Source of the DNA: Phycisphaeraceae bacterium
GTDB taxonomy: Bacteria > Planctomycetota > Phycisphaerae > Phycisphaerales > SM1A02
NCBI GenBank assembly: GCA_019636755.1
Contig: JAHBWZ010000002.1
Span: 248,001 to 312,000, forward strand
Direction: 5' to 3'
DNA length: 64,000 nucleotides
Shown: in pieces, positions 1 through 9,457 of the stretch
Layout: every line of letters starts with the position of its first letter
Position numbering within the stretch: the first letter of the stretch is position 1
Made by a program: the position numbers and the translations under genes
Notes under the pieces: generated by a model
What the model was told of the DNA's origin: nothing
Databases searched by the model: none
What the model saw: the letters and a program-made list of their open reading frames with translations, nothing else

Positions 1-14
1 TTCGAACTCGTGGC

Positions 15-875
15 TCAGCATGCGCAAGACGCAACGAGACGCACCCATCGCCCGCCGGCGGCTGCTCTCCTGCTGTAGAAGAGGAAGTGATCGCACCTTA
101 TCGGGCGGAGCACCATGCCCGCGCGCTCCAGGATCCGGTCCGCCTCTGCACGGACGGTGTCCACCGCGTCGGCGCGCTCACGCTCGGAGAGGAGCGGCCA
201 CGGGGTTGCCGTCCACGGCCCGGCCTCGGGTGAGACCGTCCGCAGGCGCTGGCGCTCCGCCTCCGCCTCCAGCGCCTCGCGGCGCGCCCGCTCCTGCGCC
301 ACCGTGTCCCGCGCCGCATCGATGTGTTCCTGCACGGCCGGGTCCAGGCGATGCGCCCGCCGGAAGGCGGTCTCGGCGGACACGGCCGCCCGCGGCTGAT
401 CCAGCGAGAGCCGCAGGAGTCGATGCCCGAGCGCGACCCACGCCTGGGCGGAGTCGGCATCCATGAGCCGCCGGCCCAGCGCCCAGACATCCTCGTGGTG
501 AATCTCCGCCCATCGATAGGTGCCGAAGGCGCCGGTCAGACCTTCCTCATCCCAGCCCTCCAGCGCGCCGGAGATCAGCCGAAGCCCCTCCAGCAGCCGG
601 AAACTCACGCGGGCCGGTGGCCCCGGTCGTTCCACGGGCGCGGGAGGCGCCGGGGGCGAGTCCGTCCGCTCGTCGCCCTCCTGGGGCAGCGCGACCTGCG
701 CCACGCCGTCGTCCCCGAAGGCGGCCGGCATCGCCCATCGCAACGGCGGATCCACCCCGGCGGGCCCGCCCGGGGGCCCAGAATCAGCGCGGACGGCCGT
801 CGCACCGACGGCGAGTGACGGGAGGAGGAGCGCTGCCGTTCTGGCAGCGACGCGGCGCATCTGACGGATCGACAC
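15..875 (-). CDS. secreted TPR-like protein of unknown function, possibly frameshifted at its 3' end
   Basis: The 286-residue product starts with an Arg-rich, Ala/Leu-rich signal peptide (about residues 1-30). A Pro/Gly linker follows, then a helical segment that looks like one or two TPR repeats (about residues 130-185), a charged coiled-coil stretch, and the motif CDHFLFYS near the C-terminus. I know the last motif from planctomycete secreted proteins, where more sequence normally follows. Here the frame ends about 18 residues later at a TGA at 15-17. The +2 frame stays open from there to the window edge and reads VLRMLSHEFE, so a frameshift or sequencing indel near position 40 is possible. 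No function can be assigned. Confidence 0.6.
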   Translation of the reverse strand: MSIRQMRRVAARTAALLLPSLAVGATAVRADSGPPGGPAGVDPPLRWAMPAAFGDDGVAQVALPQEGDERTDSPPAPPAPVERPGPPARVSFRLLEGLRLISGALEGWDEEGLTGAFGTYRWAEIHHEDVWALGRRLMDADSAQAWVALGHRLLRLSLDQPRAAVSAETAFRRAHRLDPAVQEHIDAARDTVAQERARREALEAEAERQRLRTVSPEAGPWTATPWPLLSERERADAVDTVRAEADRILERAGMVLRPIRCDHFLFYSRRAAAGGRWVRLVASCAC

Positions 876-1053
876 ACCCCATTATGACCGCGCATCGTCG
901 AAGATCCGTCACCGAATCCCGACGCCGACCCGCAGGGCTTCTCCAGATCGGGCACATCCGTTGCTTCACTTCGGAGGGGGTCGGCCGATATTGAATACCC
1001 CGGACGGTCCGGCCGATCCGGAAGGCGGGCCCAAACCCAACCGGAGATGCTCC

Positions 1054-3603
1054 ATGTTTGAACGACTGACAGACCGAGCCCGCAAGGTGATGGCGCTGGC
1101 GAATCAGGAAGCCCAGCGCTTCAACCACGAGTACATCGGAACCGAGCACATCCTGCTCGGCCTGGTCAAGGAAGGCTCCGGTGTCGGTGCGAATGTCCTC
1201 AAGAATCTCGACATCGATCTGCGCAAGGTCCGGCTCGAGGTCGAGAAGCTCGTCAAGAGCGGGCCCGACATGGTCACGATGGGGAAGCTCCCGCAGACCC
1301 CGCGGGCCAAGAAGGTCATCGAGTACGCGATCGAGGAAGCCCGCAGCCTGAACCACAACTACGTCGGCACCGAGCACCTGCTCCTGGGGCTCCTCCGGGA
1401 GCAGGACGGCGTCGCCGCGCAGGTGCTCATGAACCTCGGGCTCAAACTGGAAGAGGTCCGCGAAGAGGTGCTGAACCTTCTCGGCGCGGGCGTCGAACCG
1501 GAGGAGGGCCCGGAAGCCGTCGAACCCGGTCGCCAGGGCGGTGACCCCGAGGCCGGCGGGGGCGGTACCGCGACGCGGAACCGCAAGAGCAAGACGCCGG
1601 CCCTGGACTCCTTCGGTCGGGATCTCACCGAACTCGCCAAGGCGGGTGAACTCGATCCGGTCATCGGCCGCGAGAACGAGATCGAGCGGCTGGTGCAGGT
1701 ACTCTGCCGTCGGACGAAGAACAACCCGGTGCTGCTGGGCGAAGCCGGCGTCGGCAAGACGGCGATCGTCGAGGGTCTGGCACAGCGCATCATCGCGCAG
1801 GAGGTCCCCGACCTGCTGCACGATCGGCGCCTCGTGGTGCTCGACCTCGCGATGATGGTCGCGGGCACGAAGTACCGCGGCCAGTTCGAAGAGCGCATCA
1901 AGGCGGTCATGAACGAGGTCCGTCGCGCCCGGAACGTCATCCTGTTCATCGATGAACTGCACACGCTGGTCGGTGCGGGCGGCGCCGAGGGCGCGATCGA
2001 CGCGTCCAACGTGCTCAAGCCAGCGCTTTCCCGCGGCGAGATCCAGTGCATCGGCGCGACCACGTTCGACGAGTACCGCAAGTACATCGAGAAGGACTCC
2101 GCGCTGGAACGGCGCTTCCAGTCCATCCCCGTCGAGCCGCCGTCGGCGGATCAGACGATCGAGATCCTCAAGGGCCTGCGCCCCAGGTACGAGGAGCATC
2201 ACCGCGTCCGAATCACCGACGAGGCGCTGCGCAGCGCGGTTGAACTCTCCGGTCGCTACATCACCGGCCGCGTCCAGCCCGACAAGTCGATCGACGTGAT
2301 TGACGAGTCCGGCGCGCGCGTCCGGCTCAAGAGCATGACCAAGCCGCCGGATCTCGCCGAACTGGAGTCGCAGATCGAGCTGCTGTCCATCCAGAAGGAT
2401 GAGGCGGTCAAGGCCGCGGACTACGAGAAGGCCGCGGAACTGCGCGATCGCGCGGAGAAGCTGCGCAAGGAGAAGGAGTCCAAGCAGCAGCAGTGGCGCG
2501 AGCGGATCAACGAGATCGGCGGCGTCGTGGACGAAGAGGTCATCGCCGAGGTCGTCAGCAAGATGACCGGCGTCCCGTTGACACGCCTGGAGAAGGAGGA
2601 GTCCGAACGGCTGCTCCAGCTCGAGAAGGAACTGCACAAGTCCGTCGTCAGCCAGGCGGACGCGGTCAAGGCGGTCGCGCGGGCGATCCGCAAGGCGCGG
2701 TCGGGCCTCAAGGACCCGAAGCGCCCGATGGGCTCGTTCATCTTCGTCGGCCCGTCCGGCGTCGGAAAGACGCTGCTCGCCAAGGCGCTTGCCGAGTTCC
2801 TCTTCGGCGACCCCGATGCGCTCGTGTATCTCGACATGAGCGAGTACATGGAGAAGCACAACGTCTCCCGGCTCATCGGTGCGCCGCCCGGATACGTCGG
2901 ATACGAGGAGGGCGGCCAGCTCACCGAGCGGATCCGCCGTCGGCCGTACGCCGTTGTCCTGCTCGACGAGGTTGAGAAGGCGCACCCGGACGTCTTCAAC
3001 ATGCTGCTGCAGATCATGGAGGAAGGGCGGCTGACCGACTCGTTCGGCCGGCACGTCGACTTCAAGAACACCATCCTGATCATGACCAGCAACATCGGCG
3101 CCGACATCATCAAGGGCGGACAGTCCTTCGGATTCGGAAAGCGCGAGGAGGTCCAGGACTACGAGCAGATGAAGCGATCGCTCTCCGGAGAGATCGAGAA
3201 GTACTTCCGGCCGGAGTTCATCAACCGGCTGGACGAGGTCATCGTCTTCCGCCCGCTGGTCAAGGACGATCTGTACGAGATCATCGAGATCGAACTCAAG
3301 AAGGTCCGCGAGCGCCTCGCCGCCAAGGGCATGCAGATGGAGCTCGACAAGGCCGCGAAGGATTTCCTGATCGACAAGGGCTACAACCCGGACTTCGGCG
3401 CCCGCCCGCTCCGCCGTGCGATCGGGACCTACATCGAGGACCCGCTCGCCGAGGCGCTGCTCTCAGGCGAGTACCACGCGGGTCAGCGGATCCTGGTGAC
3501 GCGCAAGGAGGAGGCGGAGAACCTCTTCTTCACCTCCGAATCGCTCCCCGAGAAGCCGGCACCGGCGGAGCCTGCGAAGGAAACCGCGACCACGGAGAAA
3601 TGA
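1054..3603 (+). CDS. clpC: ATP-dependent Clp protease ATPase subunit ClpC
   Basis: This is an 849-residue Hsp100 unfoldase that feeds substrates to the ClpP peptidase in the cytoplasm. Two Clp N-terminal repeats occupy about residues 1-145. The first AAA+ domain has Walker A GEAGVGKT at 229-236 and Walker B FIDELH. A UVR-type middle segment ([18 protein letters not shown]) lies near 440-476, which separates ClpC from ClpA and ClpB. The second AAA+ domain has Walker A GPSGVGKT at 566-573. The C-terminal tail is acidic and variable. An in-frame ATG exists 31 codons upstream, but [11 protein letters not shown] is the family start and has GGAG at 1043-1046. No clpP or mcsAB lies nearby, so it looks monocistronic. 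Confidence 0.97.
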   Translation: MFERLTDRARKVMALANQEAQRFNHEYIGTEHILLGLVKEGSGVGANVLKNLDIDLRKVRLEVEKLVKSGPDMVTMGKLPQTPRAKKVIEYAIEEARSLNHNYVGTEHLLLGLLREQDGVAAQVLMNLGLKLEEVREEVLNLLGAGVEPEEGPEAVEPGRQGGDPEAGGGGTATRNRKSKTPALDSFGRDLTELAKAGELDPVIGRENEIERLVQVLCRRTKNNPVLLGEAGVGKTAIVEGLAQRIIAQEVPDLLHDRRLVVLDLAMMVAGTKYRGQFEERIKAVMNEVRRARNVILFIDELHTLVGAGGAEGAIDASNVLKPALSRGEIQCIGATTFDEYRKYIEKDSALERRFQSIPVEPPSADQTIEILKGLRPRYEEHHRVRITDEALRSAVELSGRYITGRVQPDKSIDVIDESGARVRLKSMTKPPDLAELESQIELLSIQKDEAVKAADYEKAAELRDRAEKLRKEKESKQQQWRERINEIGGVVDEEVIAEVVSKMTGVPLTRLEKEESERLLQLEKELHKSVVSQADAVKAVARAIRKARSGLKDPKRPMGSFIFVGPSGVGKTLLAKALAEFLFGDPDALVYLDMSEYMEKHNVSRLIGAPPGYVGYEEGGQLTERIRRRPYAVVLLDEVEKAHPDVFNMLLQIMEEGRLTDSFGRHVDFKNTILIMTSNIGADIIKGGQSFGFGKREEVQDYEQMKRSLSGEIEKYFRPEFINRLDEVIVFRPLVKDDLYEIIEIELKKVRERLAAKGMQMELDKAAKDFLIDKGYNPDFGARPLRRAIGTYIEDPLAEALLSGEYHAGQRILVTRKEEAENLFFTSESLPEKPAPAEPAKETATTEK

Positions 3604-3650
3604 ACCGCGCCGCGAGGCGCGGCCGCATCCTCACACGTCCTCCTGCAGAC

Positions 3651-3697
3651 CGAGGGCGGATCCTTCGCGAGTCCGATTCGCGCTGGATCCGCCCTCG
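3651..3697. terminator. perfect 13-bp inverted repeat between convergent genes
   Basis: CGAGGGCGGATCC (3651-3663) pairs with GGATCCGCCCTCG (3685-3697). The loop contains a further 5-bp stem (3666-3670 with 3678-3682). It lies about 50 nt after the clpC stop and about 95 nt beyond the end of the convergent lipoprotein gene. Only a short TTT follows, so it is better called a hairpin terminator candidate, possibly acting in both directions. Confidence 0.6.
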
Positions 3698-3792
3698 CCG
3701 TTTCGCGGCGCGTCGCGATCGGCAGCGTCGGTCACGGCCAGGTGAGGCATGCCCGGCCTCAGGAGGGCGGATGCCACGGCGCGATGAAGCGC

Positions 3793-4500
3793 TCAGTAGA
3801 TCGAGCGCAGCTTCAGGGTCATGTTCTGCCGGATGATCTCGATGTGGTTGAACCTGAGAAGCCGCTTCTTGGGGTCGGCGAGGAAGTGCGGCTGGAGCTG
3901 GTACCGGGTGATCGGCCCGTCGACGACCCAGGTCGTGTCGTAGGTCCGCAGGCCGAGCAGGAGCCGGTTGACGGTGCGGCCGAGCTGGATGCGGTTGTCC
4001 CGGCAGAACGACTCGAAGTCCTCGTAGCCGAGGCCCGCGTGTTCGTAGGCGAGCCGCGTCTCCTCAGCGACCAGTTCATCCCAGAGGAGCCGGTACTCCT
4101 CCGCCTGCAGGCACGCGAGCGTGTGCCCCATGACGTGCTCCGGCGTCTCGGCGATCAGCCGGACGCGACCATCCGCGTCGGTGCGGCGCAGCGAGCGCGG
4201 CTGGGAGTCCGAGGGCGCCCTGCCGCCGCTGAGCGCGCGCTCGCGATCCGAGTGGTTGTAGACGACGATCGTGCCGTCCTCCAGCACGATCCGCTCCGGC
4301 AGTTCTCCGCCCGCCGCCCACCCCGCGTAGTAGTCGGGCCGCTTGTGGTACTCGATCCGGTAGGGCTCGCAGCCACCGAGTCCCGCCAGGACCGCGCCGG
4401 CCGCGAGGAGCCGTGGACCGCGCAGGCGCGCGGACCGCGCACCACCATGCCGTCCCTTCCCGCGTTGGACGTGTCCGGCCGACCGGATCATCCGGATCAT
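3793..4500 (-). CDS. predicted lipoprotein of unknown function
   Basis: The 235-residue product has a basic N-region, a hydrophobic core (LLAAGAVLAG) and a lipobox LGGC with Cys44 as the likely lipidated residue. The mature part begins EPYRIEYHKRPDYYAGW and contains no domain I recognise. It ends in a well-conserved-looking tail rich in basic and aromatic residues. A TAGCAT hexamer sits 6 nt before the ATG and no Shine-Dalgarno sequence is visible, so the message may be leaderless. It is transcribed toward the clpC hairpin. Confidence 0.7.
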   Translation of the reverse strand: MIRMIRSAGHVQRGKGRHGGARSARLRGPRLLAAGAVLAGLGGCEPYRIEYHKRPDYYAGWAAGGELPERIVLEDGTIVVYNHSDRERALSGGRAPSDSQPRSLRRTDADGRVRLIAETPEHVMGHTLACLQAEEYRLLWDELVAEETRLAYEHAGLGYEDFESFCRDNRIQLGRTVNRLLLGLRTYDTTWVVDGPITRYQLQPHFLADPKKRLLRFNHIEIIRQNMTLKLRSIY

Positions 4501-4506
4501 GCTGCC

Positions 4507-4512
4507 ATGCTA
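4507..4512 (-). promoter_or_regulatory. -10-like TAGCAT box directly before a start codon
   Basis: TAGCAT on the minus strand lies 6 nt upstream of the lipoprotein ATG. The spacing puts the transcription start at or next to the start codon. The same hexamer occurs before nadB and before the glycosyltransferase gene. Confidence 0.4.
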
Positions 4513-4647
4513 CGCATCTCTCCCCGGCGACCGCCCGCGGCCGCAGGCCGACCGTCGGGCACACGCGCCGACGCGTCACGGCGCGGATACACGATCGTGT
4601 GAATCCCGTCGGAATCCCCGGCCGCACGGGGACGCCCCGCGCCGTGA

Positions 4648-6324
4648 TCAGCCGCCGGTCGAGTCCGACCGGACCGGGACGATGTCGGGATCCGGGCGGC
4701 CGCGACACCATCGCGCATGCACGCGGAACGCGGGGGCGGCCTCCGGATGATCCAGCCGCCGGTGCGCCCCGCGCGATTCGCACCGCCAGAGTCCCGCCCG
4801 GACCATCACGGCACCGACTTCCAGCATGTTCTGCGTTTCCCAGCCGTCGGGGTCATCGAACACGACACCGAGCGTGTACCGGGACCAGAACGCGATCATG
4901 TCCAGGATGTCCGCGAGCCGCGGACCGCTGCGCTCGATGCCGACATGCCGCCACATGGCGCTGCGCAGGCTGGAGCGGACATCGACGATGTCGAGGTCGG
5001 CTCGATCGGTCTCGGCGACTTCGCTGTTGATCCGGGCGGGGGCCACCGGTCCGTTGCCGTGTGCGGCGAGCGCCGCGGCGGCACCGGTGCGCCGCCCGAA
5101 GACCAGGCCTTCCAGCAGGCTGTTGCTCGCCAGCCTGTTGGCGCCGTGAAGTCCCATGCATGACGCCTCGCCACACGCCATCAGCCCCGGCACGGACGTC
5201 TGCCCCGACAGGTCGGTCCACACGCCGCCCAGGGCGTAGTGTGCGGATGGATGCACGGGGATCAGGTCGCGGCGGGACTCCAGTCCGAAGGAGCGCAGGC
5301 CGGCGTCGAGATCCGGGAACTGCCGGGCGAACGCGTCCCCGAGATGTCGCACATCCAGGTATACCGACCCGCCCTGCGTTCGACGTCGCTCCTGCAGGAT
5401 CGCGCGGCTGACGACATCGCGCGGCGCCAGGTCCGCCATCTCGTGGCAGCGCGCCATGAACCGCTCGCCCTCCTCGTTGACCAGGACCGCGCCCGCGCCA
5501 CGGACCGCCTCGCTGATGAGCATGCGCGTCGCACCGGCGACGTAGAGCGTCGTCGGATGGAACTGCACGAACTCCAGGTCACCGACGAGCGCGCCGGCGC
5601 GCCACGCCATCGCTACGCCGTCACCGGTGGCGACGCGCGGATTCGTCGTCTCGCGGTAGAGCTGGCCCAGGCCGCCGGTCGCCAGGATCGTCGTCCGTGC
5701 CCAGATGACCTGGAGCCCGTACCGCGGATGGTGCGTGATCGCCCCGACGACCCGGCCAGGCGTGGTCCCGTTGCCCGGCAGGCTGAGCAGGTCCAGCGCG
5801 AAGCACGCATCGAACAGGCGGACGGAGGGCATCCGGTCGAGCCACGCCGACAGGCAGCGCACCAGTTCGCGGCCGGTCGAGGCACCGTCGGTGTGCACGA
5901 TCCGGGCGCGGTGATGGCCGCCCTCGCGCCCGAGGTGCACCCGGCCGCCGGGCTCGCGATCGACGCGCATGCCCTCGGCCAGGAGCGCCCTGATGGCGTC
6001 AGGCGCCTCGTCCACCAGCACGCGGACCGCGGGCTCATCGCAGAGATCCGCGCCGGCGGCAAGCGTGTCGCCGAAGTGCAGGTCGGGTGAGTCGTCCTCG
6101 TCGATCGCGACCGCGACGCCGCCCTGCGCCCACGCGGTATTCGACTGGTCGAGCGCGGACTTCGCCAGGACGATGACGTCCGCGCCGGCGGCGGCCGCTT
6201 CGATGGCAGCGCGCATCCCGGCAACGCCCGCCCCGATCACCAGCACGTCCGTGAAGAGGTGGGGCAGAAGTTGCGAACGGAACGGGATGAGGTACCGGCG
6301 CTCCGGCGGGGCCGTGATCGGCAT
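4648..6324 (-). CDS. nadB: L-aspartate oxidase
   Basis: This 558-residue FAD enzyme oxidises L-aspartate to iminoaspartate, the first step of de novo NAD synthesis. The FAD-binding motif GAGVAG is at residues 31-36, after the typical RRYLIPF N-terminus. The succinate dehydrogenase/fumarate reductase-type flavoprotein motifs follow: AWAQGGVAVA, GGHHRARIVH, FHPT, RGAGA and SAHYALGGV, with the family's conserved HGANRLASNSLLE near residue 385. The length matches the family. No nadA or nadC is adjacent. The start codon lies 23 nt from the divergent hydratase gene, so the two share one short promoter region. Confidence 0.95.
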   Translation of the reverse strand: MPITAPPERRYLIPFRSQLLPHLFTDVLVIGAGVAGMRAAIEAAAAGADVIVLAKSALDQSNTAWAQGGVAVAIDEDDSPDLHFGDTLAAGADLCDEPAVRVLVDEAPDAIRALLAEGMRVDREPGGRVHLGREGGHHRARIVHTDGASTGRELVRCLSAWLDRMPSVRLFDACFALDLLSLPGNGTTPGRVVGAITHHPRYGLQVIWARTTILATGGLGQLYRETTNPRVATGDGVAMAWRAGALVGDLEFVQFHPTTLYVAGATRMLISEAVRGAGAVLVNEEGERFMARCHEMADLAPRDVVSRAILQERRRTQGGSVYLDVRHLGDAFARQFPDLDAGLRSFGLESRRDLIPVHPSAHYALGGVWTDLSGQTSVPGLMACGEASCMGLHGANRLASNSLLEGLVFGRRTGAAAALAAHGNGPVAPARINSEVAETDRADLDIVDVRSSLRSAMWRHVGIERSGPRLADILDMIAFWSRYTLGVVFDDPDGWETQNMLEVGAVMVRAGLWRCESRGAHRRLDHPEAAPAFRVHARWCRGRPDPDIVPVRSDSTGG

Positions 6325-6330
6325 GGCCAG

Positions 6331-6337
6331 TATGCTA
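6331..6337. promoter_or_regulatory. shared bidirectional -10 element TATGCTA
   Basis: The heptamer reads TATGCT on the plus strand, 11 nt before the hydratase ATG, and TAGCAT on the minus strand, 7 nt before the nadB ATG. The gap between the two ATGs is only 23 nt and holds no Shine-Dalgarno sequence for either gene. One AT-rich melting element could therefore serve both genes and give leaderless or near-leaderless mRNAs. This is inferred from sequence. Confidence 0.45.
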
Positions 6338-6347
6338 CCGCCACGCC

Positions 6348-7142
6348 ATGCCTGACCTCGTCCACAGCACGCTCGATGACGGCGTCCTGACCATCAGGAT
6401 CGACCGTCCCGATGTCCACAACGCATTCGACGAAACCGTCATCGCGGAGTTGACCGCCGCATTCCGGGCCGCGGGGAGCGGCGGGTCAGCCCGCTGCGTC
6501 GTCCTCGCCTCCACCGGGCGGTCGTTCAGCGCGGGCGCAGACGTTCACTGGATGAAGCGCATGGTTGCGTACTCCTACGAGGAGAACATCGCCGATGCGA
6601 TGGCGATGGCAGAGATGCTCCGGAGCATCCGCGAGTGCCCGCGGCCCGTCATCGCGCGCGTTCACGGCGCCGCGCTCGGCGGGGGGGTCGGCCTGGTCGC
6701 CGCCTGCGATGTCGCCGTGGCCGTCGAGAGCGCGCTCTTCGGCCTGACCGAGGTCCGCCTCGGCATTCTGCCCGCGGTGATCTCGCCCTACGTCTCGGAG
6801 CGCATCGGCGTGGGCGCCATGCGCCGCTATGCCCTGACGGCAGAGCGGTTCAGCGCGGCCGAGGCGCATCGACTCGGCCTGGTGAGCGAGGTCGTCCCGG
6901 ATGTCCCGGCGCTCGACGCGGCAGTCGCGCGCTTCGCAGGCTGCTTCGCGGCGAACGGGCCGGAAGCCATGGCCGAATGCAAGCGCGTCCTGCGCGACAT
7001 CCATCCCGTCGACTGGGATGCCGCCACCGAGGCCACCGTGCACCACATCGCCAGCCGCCGGGTCTCTGCAGAAGGGCAGGAGGGGCTGCACGCCTTCCTG
7101 GAGAAACGGGAGCCGCGCTGGGTGCATGATCGTCCTCGCTGA
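6348..7142 (+). CDS. liuC: methylglutaconyl-CoA hydratase-like enoyl-CoA hydratase
   Basis: This is a 264-residue crotonase-fold enzyme. The oxyanion-hole segments are visible as GRSFSAGADVHWMKRM and HGAALGGGVGL, and the catalytic-loop region reads EVRLGILPAVISPYV. That last stretch is typical of methylglutaconyl-CoA hydratases of leucine catabolism rather than of generic FadB-type hydratases. The context supports this: a biotin carboxylase, a carrier protein and HMG-CoA lyase follow on the same strand, forming the later part of the leucine pathway. The precise substrate is inferred from motif and neighbours. Confidence 0.85.
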   Translation: MPDLVHSTLDDGVLTIRIDRPDVHNAFDETVIAELTAAFRAAGSGGSARCVVLASTGRSFSAGADVHWMKRMVAYSYEENIADAMAMAEMLRSIRECPRPVIARVHGAALGGGVGLVAACDVAVAVESALFGLTEVRLGILPAVISPYVSERIGVGAMRRYALTAERFSAAEAHRLGLVSEVVPDVPALDAAVARFAGCFAANGPEAMAECKRVLRDIHPVDWDAATEATVHHIASRRVSAEGQEGLHAFLEKREPRWVHDRPR

Positions 7143-7157
7143 GGCGGGGCCGGGTCG

Positions 7158-7221
7158 CCCCCCTGCGCACGCGCACCCATGCGGAAGTCGGAGTGATCCC
7201 GAAGACGCGAAATCAACCGCG
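7158..7221. repeat. degenerate interspersed repeat, copy 1
   Basis: About 64 bp beginning CCCCCCTGCGC and containing GGAAG and GTGATC align with 20461-20525 at roughly three identical bases in four, with one gap. Both copies sit just 3' of a gene. The rest of the interval up to 7352 shows nothing I recognise. Confidence 0.5.
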
Positions 7222-7352
7222 ACCAGGGATGCGGTCAGTCAGACGTCTACGGCCGCGGCACCATCGCCGAGGACGGCGATGCCACGATCAGCGATGTCGC
7301 GTCGCCCGAGGACGATCACCCGTGTGCCCGGAATCCACTCCCACCGTCCCGG

Positions 7353-7358
7353 TATCAT
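7353..7358 (+). promoter_or_regulatory. -10-like TATCAT box before the biotin carboxylase gene
   Basis: TATCAT lies 9 nt upstream of the ATG at 7368, and no Shine-Dalgarno sequence lies between them. It fits the leaderless pattern seen elsewhere in the window. No convincing -35 hexamer is visible. Confidence 0.35.
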
Positions 7359-7367
7359 CCGTCCCCG

Positions 7368-8918
7368 ATGTTCTCGAAGATCCTGATCGCCAACCGCGGC
7401 GAGATCGCCGTCCGCATCGCCCGCACCGCGCGCGAGATGGGCGTCCGCGTTGTCGCGGTGCACTCGCGTCCCGACGCCGGCGCGCCGCACACCGAGGCCG
7501 CGGACGAGGTCCACGGACTTCCCGGCGACACGTCGCAGGAGACCTATCTTCGCGGTGACCGGATCATCGAGATCGCGAAGGCGTGCGGCGCCCAGGCGAT
7601 CCATCCCGGCTACGGGTTCCTCTCGGAGAATGCCGGGTTCGCGCGGGCGTGCGCGGATGCAGGCCTGGTCTTCATCGGACCGCCGCCCGCCGCCATCGAA
7701 CGCATGGGCGACAAGATTCTCGCCAAGCGCGTCATGGAGGCGGCGGGGGTGCCGGTCGTCCCCGGCTGGTCCAGCGGTGCCGGCGCCGGCGGAGATGCCG
7801 CAGGAGACGCGCCGGATGACGGCATCGATGCGATCCGCGCCGCGGCGGACCGTGTCGGCTACCCGCTCCTGGTGAAGGCGGCGGCCGGCGGCGGCGGCAA
7901 GGGGATGCGCATCGTCGAGCGCGACCACGATCTCCCGGCCGCCGTGGCGGCGGCCCGGCGCGAGGCCGGCAGTGCCTTCGGCGACTCGCGCGTCTTCCTG
8001 GAGCGATACATCCCGCGCGCGCGGCATGTCGAGATCCAGGTCTTCGGCGACCTGCACGGCACGGTCATTCATCTCTGCGAGCGCGAGTGCTCGATCCAGC
8101 GCCGACACCAGAAGATCATCGAAGAAGCACCCGCGCCGGGACTCGATCCAGCGATGCGCCGGGCCATGGGCGAAGCCGCAGTGCGCGGCGCAAAGGCGAT
8201 CGGGTATGTCAACGCCGGCACCTTCGAATTCATCGTCGATGATGCAGGCACCTACTTCTTCCTGGAAGTCAACACGCGTCTCCAGGTGGAACACCCGGTC
8301 ACGGAGTGCGTGCTCGGCCTGGACCTCGTCCGGCTCCAGCTCGAGGTCGCCGCCGGCCTTCCGCTGTCGATCCGGCAGGAGGATGCCGTGCCGCGCGGCA
8401 GTGCGATCGAGTGCCGGATCTATGCCGAGGATCCCGCGCGCGGGTTCCTTCCCTCCACCGGTCGGATCCAGCTCTTCGAGCCGCCCGTCGGACCGGGCAT
8501 CCGCATGGATGCCGGTGTCCGCAGCGGCTCGGAGGTCACGGTCCACTACGACCCGATGCTCGGCAAACTGATCGCGTGGGCACCGACGCGGGACGCGGCC
8601 ATCGATCGCATGCATCGCGCGCTGACGGAGACGGTGGTCCTCGGTCCCGTCACCAACACCCTCTTCATGCGCGATGTTCTGGATCATCCGGAGTTCCGCG
8701 CCGGAAGGACACACACGAAGTTCCTCGAGGAACACGGCATCGTCGCCCGGGCACCGGTGCCGGACGCGCGGGCACTCATCGCCGCGGGCATCGCCGCGCT
8801 GGAAACCTCCGCCGACGGCCGGGGGGGCGGCGCCGACCGCGCCCCGGGTCGCCGCGCCTCCGGTGGCCGGACGGTCGATGCACCATGGGCGCAGCTCGGC
8901 GCCTGGAGGATGCTCTGA
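7368..8918 (+). CDS. liuD: biotin carboxylase subunit of an acyl-CoA carboxylase (methylcrotonyl-CoA type inferred)
   Basis: This 516-residue ATP-grasp enzyme carboxylates biotin on the separate carrier protein encoded next. The N-terminus FSKILIANRGEIAVRI, the glycine-rich ATP loop AAAGGGGKGMR and the active-site segment EVNTRLQVEHPVTE are all present. An unusual Ala/Gly/Asp-rich insertion lies near residues 138-155. In most leucine-pathway carboxylases the biotin domain is fused to this subunit; here it is split off, 2 nt downstream. Assignment to methylcrotonyl-CoA carboxylase comes from the neighbours. The protein alone could equally serve propionyl-CoA or acetyl-CoA carboxylase. Confidence 0.88.
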   Translation: MFSKILIANRGEIAVRIARTAREMGVRVVAVHSRPDAGAPHTEAADEVHGLPGDTSQETYLRGDRIIEIAKACGAQAIHPGYGFLSENAGFARACADAGLVFIGPPPAAIERMGDKILAKRVMEAAGVPVVPGWSSGAGAGGDAAGDAPDDGIDAIRAAADRVGYPLLVKAAAGGGGKGMRIVERDHDLPAAVAAARREAGSAFGDSRVFLERYIPRARHVEIQVFGDLHGTVIHLCERECSIQRRHQKIIEEAPAPGLDPAMRRAMGEAAVRGAKAIGYVNAGTFEFIVDDAGTYFFLEVNTRLQVEHPVTECVLGLDLVRLQLEVAAGLPLSIRQEDAVPRGSAIECRIYAEDPARGFLPSTGRIQLFEPPVGPGIRMDAGVRSGSEVTVHYDPMLGKLIAWAPTRDAAIDRMHRALTETVVLGPVTNTLFMRDVLDHPEFRAGRTHTKFLEEHGIVARAPVPDARALIAAGIAALETSADGRGGGADRAPGRRASGGRTVDAPWAQLGAWRML

Positions 8919-8920
8919 CC

Positions 8921-9457
8921 ATGCCGACGATCCGCCTCGATCCCGGCCGACCTGGAGAGCCCGCCGTGGATGTCGTGATCACCGCGCGCGACCGCTCGGG
9001 CCCGTCCCGCGAAGGAACCGCGTCGGTGGCCGGCACCACGAGCGACTTCTGCTTCGAACCCGCCGCACCCGGCGCCACCGGCGGCGGGACGCTGACGATC
9101 GACGGGCACCGCTATCGCACGCGGTTCGTCCGCGACGGAGACCGGCTGCTGGTGTGGATCGACGGCGCGGTGCATCGCTTCACGGTCGCGTCTCGAACCG
9201 CCCGCCGCAGCGGGCACAGCGACGCGGATGCGGCGCGCGACGAACTCGTCGCGCCGATGCCGGGCACGATCCTGCGCATCCTTGTCCGCGCGGGCGACGT
9301 CCATGAAGCGAACGCGCCGCTCATCATCATGGAGTCGATGAAGATGGAGATGACCATCTCCGCCCCGAAGGCCGGCCGCGTCTCGGCCATCGCCTGCCGG
9401 GAGGGCGAGATGGTCGCGATCGACCAGGTCCTCCTCCGGCGCGAGGACGTACCGTGA
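8921..9457 (+). CDS. biotin carboxyl carrier protein of the acyl-CoA carboxylase
   Basis: This 178-residue protein ends in a biotinyl-lipoyl domain. The motif ESMKME carries the biotin-accepting Lys141, and APMPGTI marks the start of the hammerhead fold. The N-terminal about 95 residues resemble the linker domain that precedes the biotin domain in fused subunits (HRYRTRF...DGAVHRFTV). The frame is open far upstream, but the ATG at 8921 has GGAGGA at 8905-8910, inside the end of the carboxylase gene, and lies 2 nt after its stop. Its stop overlaps the lyase GTG start, so the three genes are translationally coupled. Confidence 0.88.
   Translation: MPTIRLDPGRPGEPAVDVVITARDRSGPSREGTASVAGTTSDFCFEPAAPGATGGGTLTIDGHRYRTRFVRDGDRLLVWIDGAVHRFTVASRTARRSGHSDADAARDELVAPMPGTILRILVRAGDVHEANAPLIIMESMKMEMTISAPKAGRVSAIACREGEMVAIDQVLLRREDVP

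Noticed and set aside
784-3054. 756-codon open frame antisense to clpC
   Set aside because: It mirrors ClpC codons and has His/Asp/Arg-biased composition with no domain; it is a shadow caused by high GC at third positions.
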